Positions 34,069-40,257 of a DNA stretch of 40,257 bases are shown piece by piece. This DNA is from CAYTEO01 sp964436825 (lineage in GTDB: Bacteria > Krumholzibacteriota > Krumholzibacteriia > LZORAL124-64-63). Numbering within the stretch: the stretch's first letter is position 1; every line of letters begins with the position of its first letter. The DNA lies in the NCBI GenBank assembly GCA_964436825.1, contig CAYTEO010000023.1:1-40257 (forward strand), in the 5' to 3' direction. A program made the translations under genes and the position numbers. A model generated the notes under the pieces. It ran no database searches and was not told where the DNA came from. It was given only the letters and a program-made list of their open reading frames with translations.

Positions 34069-34623
34069 GTGAGCGGAGATCTGGTCTTCTACGGGTTCGC
34101 CCTGCTGACGGTGGTGTCGGCCTGTTTCGTGGCCTTCAGCCGCAACGTCGTGCACGCCGGCTTCAGCCTGCTGTTCACCCTGTTCGGCGTGGCGGGGCTG
34201 TACGCGCAGCTCGGGGCCGACTTCCTGGCCACGGCCCAGGTCATCGTCTACATCGGCGGCATCCTGGTGCTGGTCATCTTCGCGGTGATGATGACGCGCA
34301 TCCCGCGCGGGGCGCCGCGGCGGGGCCTGGACCGGATGGTGCCGGCCGGCGCCTTCGCCCTCGCCCTGTTCGCCCTGCTGTACCGCGTCATCACGTCCAC
34401 CGACTGGCCGCAGAAGGCCGTGGACGCCCCCGCGCCGACGACGGCCCGGCTGGGGGCCCACCTGCTGACCGACTACGTCTTCCCGTTCGAGTTCGTCTCG
34501 CTGCTGTTGCTGGTGGCGATGATCGGCGCCGCCATCCTGGTGCGCGAGCGGCGCAGCGTCCCGTCGGAGCCGGGGAACGACGACGACACCCCCGCCACCG
34601 CCGAACCGGAGGAGCAGGCATGA
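34069..34623 (+). CDS. nuoJ: NADH-quinone oxidoreductase subunit J
   Basis: A 184-residue membrane subunit with about five helices. The conserved GxVHAGFSLLFTL, LGADFLATAQVIVYIGGILVLVIFAVMM and DYVFPFEFVSLLLLVAMIGA stretches are all seen. The tail after residue 165 is acidic and Pro-rich. Two GTG codons in frame are possible; 34069 is chosen because AGGAAGG at 34053-34059 is spaced nine bases from it and none from 34060. Stop overlaps the nuoK start (ATGA). Confidence 0.95.
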   Translation: MSGDLVFYGFALLTVVSACFVAFSRNVVHAGFSLLFTLFGVAGLYAQLGADFLATAQVIVYIGGILVLVIFAVMMTRIPRGAPRRGLDRMVPAGAFALALFALLYRVITSTDWPQKAVDAPAPTTARLGAHLLTDYVFPFEFVSLLLLVAMIGAAILVRERRSVPSEPGNDDDTPATAEPEEQA

Positions 34624-34928
34624 GCGTGGGTCTGGAACACTACCTGACGGTGGCGGCCATCCTGTTCGCCCTGGGCGTCTTCGCCGTGATGACCAGGCGC
34701 AACGCCGTCGCCCTGCTGATGGGCGTCGAGCTGATCCTCAACGCCGCCAACGTCAACCTGGTCGCCTTCTCCCGCTTCGTCGAGGGGGGCGTCGAGGGGC
34801 AGGTCATGGCGGCCTTCGTCATCGTCCTGGCCGCCGCGGAGGCCGCCGTGGGACTGGCGATCGTCCTGGCCATGTTCCGCAACTTCGGCACGGTGCACGT
34901 GGACACCGTCAACCGCCTGAAGCGATAA
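34620..34928 (+). CDS. nuoK: NADH-quinone oxidoreductase subunit K
   Basis: A 102-residue, three-helix membrane subunit matching the usual length. The two intramembrane carboxylates of the proton path are present: Glu37 (LLMGVELILNAAN) and Glu74 (LAAAEAAVGLAIV). Ends in a basic stretch (NRLKR). ATG overlaps the nuoJ stop codon, with a GGAGGAG ribosome site upstream. The following gap to nuoL is 15 bases. Confidence 0.97.
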   Translation: MSVGLEHYLTVAAILFALGVFAVMTRRNAVALLMGVELILNAANVNLVAFSRFVEGGVEGQVMAAFVIVLAAAEAAVGLAIVLAMFRNFGTVHVDTVNRLKR

Positions 34929-34943
34929 GGGAGCAGTCACGCG

Positions 34944-37094
34944 ATGAGCGAGAACGCCGTCCTCTGGAGCGCGCTGTCCATCCTGGTGCTGCCGCTGCTG
35001 TCGTACGCCATCCTCTTCTTCTTCGGCAGGAAGCTGCCCCGCAAGGGGGACTGGGTGGCCGTCGGCCTGCTGGGGATCAGCTGGATCCAGGCGCTGCGGA
35101 TCTTCCACCACTTCTGGCGCGTGGCCGATCCCGGCCTGCGGCTCCAGGCTTCGGTGCCCTGGGTCGACCTGGGCTCGTTCCGGCTCGAGGCCGGGATGCT
35201 CGTGGACGGGGTGACCTCGGTCATGCTGGTGGTGGTGACGACGGTCAGTTTCCTGGTCCATCTCTACTCCTGCGGCTACATGCACGGCGACCGGCGCTAC
35301 GAGCGGTACTTCGCCTTCCTGGGCTTCTTCACCTTCTCCATGGTGGGGATCGTCCTGTCGAACAACCTGCTGTTCCTCTACGTCTTCTGGGAACTGGTGG
35401 GCCTGTCCAGCTACCTGCTGATCGGCTTCTTCTTCGACAAGCCGTCCGCGGCCGCCGCCAACAAGAAGGCCTTCCTGACCAACCGCGTCGGCGACTTCGG
35501 GTTCTTCATGGGCATCCTGATCCTGTTCACCCATTTCGGGACCATGAACTACCTGCAGCTGTTCGCCGGGATGCAGACCCACACCCTGGGAGGGACCCTG
35601 CTGACCCTGGCCGGGGTCGGGCTGTTCATGGGCTGCATCGGCAAGTCGGCCCAGGTGCCGCTGCACATCTGGCTGCCCGACGCCATGGAGGGCCCCACGC
35701 CGGTCAGCGCCCTGATCCACGCGGCGACGATGGTGGCCGCCGGCGTCTACATGGTGGCCCGCCTGCTGCCGCTGTTCGATCCGACGGCCCTGCACGTGGT
35801 GGCCTACGTCGGCGCGATCACCGCCTTCCTGGCCGCGACCATCGCCGTGGTCAAGACCGACATCAAGAAGTCGCTGGCCTACTCGACGATCAGCCAGCTC
35901 GGCTACATGGTCATGGCCATCGGCGTCGGCGCCTCGGCCGCCGGCATGTTCCACCTGACGACCCACGCCTTCTTCAAGGCGCTGCTGTTCCTGGGCTCCG
36001 GTTCGGTCATCCACGCCGTCCACACCCAGGAGATGCCGCTGATGGGCGGCCTGCGCCACAAGATGCCGATCACCTTCTGGACCTTCCTGATCGCCACCCT
36101 GGCCATCAGCGGCGTCCCCTTCTTCTCGGGGTTCTACTCCAAGGACGCCATCCTGGGCGGCGCCCTGGCCTACGGCATGACCCGCACCGACTACCTGCCG
36201 TACGTCCTGGGCCTGCTCGCCGCCGGCTTCACGGCCTTCTACATGTTCCGGATGGTCTTCCTGACCTTCATGGGTGAGCCGCGCGACCGCGAGCGCTACG
36301 AGCACGCACACGAGTCGCCCCTGAACATGACCCTGCCCCTGCTGATCCTGGCACTGCTGGCGATCGTTTCCGCCGGCTGGAAGGGGCCCGCCGACAGCTG
36401 GTTCGCCCGCTTCGTCGCCCCCTACGACCTGCAGCAGATCGCCGCCGAGCACATGCCCGCCGGCTACCACCTGGCGACGGCCGGTGATGCGGCCGCAGAG
36501 GTCGGCCAGGCCGCCGCCGGGCACGAGGCAGAGCACGCCGCCGGGCACGCGGAGGCCCACGCGACCGGGCACGCGGCGGTGACGGAGGGCCATGCCGCCG
36601 GCCACGAGGGCGGCCACGAGGCCGTCCACCACAGGGCCCACCAGCTGGCGATGGTCATGTCGATCACCATCGCCGGTCTGGGCATCCTGCTCTCCTGGCT
36701 GACCTACATCCGCAGGACGATCAGCGCGGCCGCTGTCATGGAGCGGTTGCGCGGCGTCCATCACGTCCTGCAGAACATGTACTTCTTCGACCAGCTCTAC
36801 GCGGCCACGGTCTACCGGTTCGTGCTGTGGTTCAGCTGGCTGAACGGCGCCTTCGACCGGCTGGTCGTCGACGGCATCGTCAACGGCTTCGGCTACCTGA
36901 CCAGGGTGGCCAGCTGGGTCTCCGGGGGTCTGTTCGATCGTTACGTCGTGGATGGCCTGGTCAACGGCGTGGGTGCCGCGATCCAGGGTGTCGGCGAGGG
37001 CGCGCGGCGCCTGCAGACGGGGAAGGTGCAGACCTACCTCGTCTACGTGAGCTTCTCGATCCTGTTGCTTGTGTTCGTGTTCCGTGCCCTCTAG
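34944..37094 (+). CDS. nuoL: NADH-quinone oxidoreductase subunit L, with histidine-rich insertion
   Basis: A 716-residue antiporter-like subunit at the far end of the membrane arm, longer than the usual 610-660. Conserved sites are intact: FWELVGLSSYLLIG (Glu of the proton channel, about 150), GKSAQVPLHIWLPDAMEGPTPVSALIHAATMV (Lys about 233), KTDIKKSLAYSTISQLGYM and FSGFYSKDAI. Between helix 14 and the C-terminal lateral helix there is an extra segment (about residues 500-570) containing some 13 His residues, mostly as Gly-His or Glu-His. It would lie on the outside of the membrane or in solution and could bind metal. Ribosome site GGGAG lies 13 bases upstream. Confidence 0.96.
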   Translation: MSENAVLWSALSILVLPLLSYAILFFFGRKLPRKGDWVAVGLLGISWIQALRIFHHFWRVADPGLRLQASVPWVDLGSFRLEAGMLVDGVTSVMLVVVTTVSFLVHLYSCGYMHGDRRYERYFAFLGFFTFSMVGIVLSNNLLFLYVFWELVGLSSYLLIGFFFDKPSAAAANKKAFLTNRVGDFGFFMGILILFTHFGTMNYLQLFAGMQTHTLGGTLLTLAGVGLFMGCIGKSAQVPLHIWLPDAMEGPTPVSALIHAATMVAAGVYMVARLLPLFDPTALHVVAYVGAITAFLAATIAVVKTDIKKSLAYSTISQLGYMVMAIGVGASAAGMFHLTTHAFFKALLFLGSGSVIHAVHTQEMPLMGGLRHKMPITFWTFLIATLAISGVPFFSGFYSKDAILGGALAYGMTRTDYLPYVLGLLAAGFTAFYMFRMVFLTFMGEPRDRERYEHAHESPLNMTLPLLILALLAIVSAGWKGPADSWFARFVAPYDLQQIAAEHMPAGYHLATAGDAAAEVGQAAAGHEAEHAAGHAEAHATGHAAVTEGHAAGHEGGHEAVHHRAHQLAMVMSITIAGLGILLSWLTYIRRTISAAAVMERLRGVHHVLQNMYFFDQLYAATVYRFVLWFSWLNGAFDRLVVDGIVNGFGYLTRVASWVSGGLFDRYVVDGLVNGVGAAIQGVGEGARRLQTGKVQTYLVYVSFSILLLVFVFRAL

Positions 37095-37123
37095 GGGGCA
37101 GTCAACGCGAGAGGAGCGCCTCG

Positions 37124-38620
37124 ATGGGTGACCACATCCTTTCCTGGATGACCTTCTTCCCGGTGATTGGGGCGGTCGTGATCGCCTTCGTGCCCAGGGA
37201 CCGGAAGGAGATCATCAAGACCGTCGCCGCGGCTGCCGCGGCGGTGCCCCTGATCCTGGCGGTACAGCTGTTCTTCAGCTTCGATCGCACCACGGCCGGC
37301 TTCCAGTTCGTGGAGCACTACGCCTGGATCAAGCGGTTCCACATCGAGTACTTCATGGGCGTCGACGGTCTGAGCATGCCCATGGTCCTGCTGACGGCGC
37401 TGCTGTCGTTCCTGAGCATCATCGCCTCGTGGAACATCGAGAAGGCGACCAAGGGCTACTTCGCCCTGTTCCTGCTGCTCGAGGCGGCGATGATGGGCGT
37501 CTTCTGCGCGCTGGACTTCTTCCTGTTCTACGTGTTCTGGGAAGTGATGCTTCTGCCGATGTACTTCCTGATCGGCATCTGGGGCGGTCCGCGCAAGGAG
37601 TACGCGGCCATCAAGTTCTTCCTCTACACCCTGGCCGGCTCGGTCCTGATGCTGCTGGCCATGATCGTCTTCTACTACAACGTCACCGATCCCGTGACCG
37701 GCGGCCACACGTTCAACATGCTCTACATGATGGACCAGGCCAACCACGGCGGGATCCTGGCGCTGGCCAACGTGCGCTGGCTGATCTGGCTGGGCCTGTT
37801 CATCGGCTTCGCCATCAAGGTGCCCATCTTCCCGTTCCACACCTGGCTGCCCGACGCCCACGTCGAGGCGCCCACCGCCGTGTCGGTCATCCTGGCCGGC
37901 GTCCTGCTGAAGATGGGGACCTACGGGCTGCTGCGGATCAGCTACCCGATCCTGCCGGACATGGCCGTGAAGTTCATGATCCCGATGGCGGTCCTGGGCG
38001 CCATCAACATCATCTACGGGGCCCTGTGCGCCATGGCCCAGTCGGACATGAAGAAGCTGGTGGCCTACTCGTCCATCAGCCACATGGGCTACGTCCTGCT
38101 GGGCATGGCGGCCATGAACTCGATCGGCATCAACGGCGCCGTCCTGCAGATGTTCAACCACGGCACGATCACGGCCATGATGTTCCTCTGCGTGGGCGTC
38201 ATCTACGACAGGGCACATCACCGCCAGATCGACGGTTTCGGCGGCCTGGGCCTGCAGATGCCGGTCTACACCACGGTCTTCTCCTTCGCCCTGTTCGCCG
38301 CCATCGGCCTGCCGGGCCTGAGCGGTTTCGTCAGCGAGGCGATGGTCTTCCTGGGCGCCTTCCCGGTCCACCGGACGATCGCGATCATCAGTGCCCTGGG
38401 CATCGTCCTGGGTGCGGCCTACGTGCTGTGGATGCTGCAGCGCGTCTTCCTGGGACCGCGCAACGAGAAGTACGACACCCTCCCCGAGATCAACGCCCGG
38501 GAGATGTTCACCCTGGTGCCCATCGGCATCATCGTGCTGGCGCTGGGTGTCAAGCCGATGCTGGTGCTGGACCTGATGAAGGTCTCGCTGAACCACCTCG
38601 TCAAGGTCGTGGCGGGCTGA
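37124..38620 (+). CDS. nuoM: NADH-quinone oxidoreductase subunit M
   Basis: A 498-residue antiporter-like subunit with about 14 helices, usual length. Proton-channel residues are visible: Glu in FWEVMLLPMYFLIG (about 145), Lys in KVPIFPFHTWLPDAHVEAPTAVSVILAGVLLKMGTYG (about 235) and MAQSDMKKLVAYSSISHMGYVLLG. Start ATG has GAGGAG nine bases upstream. The C-terminal part (KYDTLPEINAREMFTLVPIG) is normal. The nuoN start follows after 33 bases. Confidence 0.97.
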   Translation: MGDHILSWMTFFPVIGAVVIAFVPRDRKEIIKTVAAAAAAVPLILAVQLFFSFDRTTAGFQFVEHYAWIKRFHIEYFMGVDGLSMPMVLLTALLSFLSIIASWNIEKATKGYFALFLLLEAAMMGVFCALDFFLFYVFWEVMLLPMYFLIGIWGGPRKEYAAIKFFLYTLAGSVLMLLAMIVFYYNVTDPVTGGHTFNMLYMMDQANHGGILALANVRWLIWLGLFIGFAIKVPIFPFHTWLPDAHVEAPTAVSVILAGVLLKMGTYGLLRISYPILPDMAVKFMIPMAVLGAINIIYGALCAMAQSDMKKLVAYSSISHMGYVLLGMAAMNSIGINGAVLQMFNHGTITAMMFLCVGVIYDRAHHRQIDGFGGLGLQMPVYTTVFSFALFAAIGLPGLSGFVSEAMVFLGAFPVHRTIAIISALGIVLGAAYVLWMLQRVFLGPRNEKYDTLPEINAREMFTLVPIGIIVLALGVKPMLVLDLMKVSLNHLVKVVAG

Positions 38621-38653
38621 GAGTCGTTCGTCTAGTGACAGGGGGATGAACTG

Positions 38654-40141
38654 GTGACGCCGCACATTCTGATGACCCCGACCTGGTCCGATCTGGGGCA
38701 CTTCCTGCCCGAGACGGTCCTCTGTGTCGCCTTCCTGCTGGCCCTGCTCGGCGACCTGATCGCCCGGCGCCGCGTCGCGGTCCCGTTCACGATCTCGTTG
38801 CTCGGTGCGGTCCTGGCCCTGGTCTTTTCGGTGGCGGCCCTGGGCGCACCCGAGCAGACGGTGCTGGGCAACCTGGTGGCAATCGACGGGATGGCCGGCT
38901 ACTTCCGGGTCCTCTTCTCCCTGGTCGCGGTCCTGACGATCCTGTTCTCCTGGTCCAGCGAGGAGATCATGGGGCCGACACGGGAGAACAAGGGCGAGTA
39001 CTACGCCCTGGTCGTGCTGGCCAGCGCCGCCATGATGGTCATGGCGGAGGCGCGCGACCTGCTGATGCTCTACCTGTCGCTGGAGACGGTCAGCATCACC
39101 AGCTACGTCCTGGCCGGCTACCTGCGTTCGACGCTGCGCTCCACCGAGGCCTCGCTGAAGTACCTGATCTTCGGCGCGGTCAGCTCGGGGATCATGCTCT
39201 ACGGCCTGTCGCTGCTCTACGGCGTGACCGGGACGCTGGCGCTCGAGGGGATCCGCACCGCCCTGGCCGCGGGCTCGGTGCCGTCGCTGACCCTGCTGAC
39301 GGTGACGATCCTGGTGCTGGCGGGGCTGGGCTACAAGATCGCCATGGTGCCGTTCCACTTCTGGTGCCCCGACGTCTACGAGGGGGCGCCCACGCCCATC
39401 ACGGCCTTCTTCTCGGTGGCCCCCAAGGCGGCCGGTTTCGCCCTGATGATCCGCTTCTTCTACACCTGCCTGGCGCCGGTCATCGGGCAGGTCGACTGGC
39501 CGGCCCTGATCGCCATCCTCTCGGCTGTGACGATGACCTACGGCAACGTCGTCGCGGTCCGGCAGACGAACGTCAAGCGGATGCTGGCCTACTCGAGCAT
39601 CGCCCACGTCGGCTACCTGTTGATGGGCTTCCTGATGCTCTCGGAGCCCGGCCTGCAGGCCATCCTCTTCTACCTGTTCGTCTACGCCCTGATGAACCTG
39701 GGCGCGTTCATCTTCGTCGTGGCTGTCAACAACAGCCTGGGCAGCGAGGAGCTGGCGGACTACGCCGGCCTCGGCTACCGGATTCCCTGGGCGTCGGCGA
39801 TGATGGTCGTCTTCCTGGTCTCGCTGGCCGGCGTGCCGCCCAGCGCCGGGTTCATCGGGAAGTTCTACCTGTTCGCCGAGGTCATCCGGAAGGGCTACTA
39901 CTGGCTGGCGATCCTCGGCGTGCTCAACAGCGTCATCAGCCTCTACTACTACTTCCAGATCGCCCGTGCCATGTACTTCACGCCGCCTCCCGAGGGTGCG
40001 CCGGCGATGCCGGTGCCACGCCTCCACCACCTGACCCTGGCGGTGACGGCCCTGCCGACACTGCTGCTGGCGATCTACTGGGCGCCGCTGAAGGACATGG
40101 CGGATGCGGCCATCGCGGCGAGCAGGCTGCTGCGGGGCTGA
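38654..40141 (+). CDS. nuoN: NADH-quinone oxidoreductase subunit N
   Basis: A 495-residue antiporter-like subunit, about 14 helices. Signature blocks: YLSLETVSITSYVLAGY (Glu about 140), GYKIAMVPFHFWCPDVYEGAPTPITAFFSVAPKAAGFAL and RQTNVKRMLAYSSIAHVGYLLMG. The start is GTG at 38654 with GGGGG at 38641-38645; an ATG a few codons later (38672) is possible but has no better site. The last gene of the operon before a terminator. Confidence 0.96.
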   Translation: MTPHILMTPTWSDLGHFLPETVLCVAFLLALLGDLIARRRVAVPFTISLLGAVLALVFSVAALGAPEQTVLGNLVAIDGMAGYFRVLFSLVAVLTILFSWSSEEIMGPTRENKGEYYALVVLASAAMMVMAEARDLLMLYLSLETVSITSYVLAGYLRSTLRSTEASLKYLIFGAVSSGIMLYGLSLLYGVTGTLALEGIRTALAAGSVPSLTLLTVTILVLAGLGYKIAMVPFHFWCPDVYEGAPTPITAFFSVAPKAAGFALMIRFFYTCLAPVIGQVDWPALIAILSAVTMTYGNVVAVRQTNVKRMLAYSSIAHVGYLLMGFLMLSEPGLQAILFYLFVYALMNLGAFIFVVAVNNSLGSEELADYAGLGYRIPWASAMMVVFLVSLAGVPPSAGFIGKFYLFAEVIRKGYYWLAILGVLNSVISLYYYFQIARAMYFTPPPEGAPAMPVPRLHHLTLAVTALPTLLLAIYWAPLKDMADAAIAASRLLRG

Positions 40142-40162
40142 GCGCAGCCTGGAATCGCCATC

Positions 40163-40203
40163 GCAGGAGGGGCGCGGCCGCTGGCCGCGCCCTGCTGCTT
40201 TGG
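40163..40203 (+). terminator. Terminator of the nuo operon
   Basis: A 10-bp perfect stem (40170-40179/40183-40192) around a three-base loop, with an outer GCAG/CTGC pairing, followed by a T-rich stretch. It lies 22 bases beyond the nuoN stop codon. Confidence 0.72.
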
Positions 40204-40246
40204 TTGTGTCACGAAGACTGTGTCCGTGATCAGGAGAGGTGATGCG

Positions 40247-40257
40247 GTGACTACCGC
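40247..40257 (+). CDS. Start of a further gene (3' cut by the window edge)
   Basis: GTG at 40247 preceded by AGGAGAGG at 40232-40239, seven bases upstream. Only three to four codons are visible, so no product can be named. Confidence 0.35.

Noticed and set aside
36441..36650. Histidine-rich NuoL segment as a frameshift artefact
   Set aside because: The frame continues without break into the conserved C-terminal helices, and codons look like the surrounding gene.
37091..40030. A 979-residue minus-strand frame opposite nuoM and nuoN
   Set aside because: Antisense shadow of two certain complex I genes; composition is His/Gln/Asp/Arg-rich and without family features.

Overview
The window is very GC-rich (about 70 % by eye) bacterial chromosome with dense, mostly leaderless-spaced genes, strong Shine-Dalgarno sites and no sign of phage, insertion sequence, CRISPR, tRNA or rRNA. 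Four secreted proteins end in a PNPFNP-type C-terminal domain (the FlgD-Ig-like / type IX secretion sorting family). Together with the many exported hydrolases, an outer-membrane-porin/multiheme-cytochrome operon and an 11-gene complex I operon, this points to a Gram-negative bacterium of the FCB superphylum or a nearby candidate phylum such as Krumholzibacteriota or Eisenbacteria. The lineage is inferred from gene content only.

Layout. 1-4962 (+): two subtilases with C-terminal sorting-type domains, the first cut by the window edge. 5075-6237 (-): a DMT-family transporter and a short RDD-domain protein; 6319-7290 (+): a homocysteine methyltransferase-family enzyme. 7346-10917 (-): a three-gene electron-transfer operon (monoheme cytochrome, DUF3373-type porin, octaheme cytochrome of the tetrathionate-reductase family) with a good promoter, a structured leader and a classical terminator. 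11161-13886 (+): an M6 metalloprotease and a DsrE/YedF-like protein. 13995-16822 (-): a lipoprotein, a PEGA-domain protein and rlmH. 17010-20307 (+): a C69 dipeptidase and an amidohydrolase. 20393-21514 (-): an SGNH-like secreted protein with the sorting domain. 21774-24517 (+): a flavin disulfide-reductase-like enzyme, a DUF302 protein and a thioredoxin-TPR protein. 24731-25672 (+): a patatin. 25697-26455 (-): a secreted protein of unknown function. 26634-29329 (+): an S9 peptidase and a methyltransferase. 29469-40141 (+): nuoABCDHIJKLMN without nuoEFG, followed by a terminator and the first codons of another gene.

Functionally the window has three themes. One is secreted proteolysis and hydrolysis: two S8 peptidases, M6, C69 and S9 peptidases, an SGNH-like protein and a patatin. 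The second is respiration: complex I, plus the cytochrome/porin/octaheme module that may pass electrons to an oxidised sulfur or nitrogen compound or to an extracellular acceptor. The third, more speculative, is thiol/sulfur redox: YedF-like, CoA-disulfide-reductase-like, DUF302 and thioredoxin proteins.

No gene-free stretch exceeds 300 bases. The largest gaps (1679-1905, 10918-11160, 21515-21773, 24518-24730) hold terminator hairpins, promoters and inverted repeats described below.
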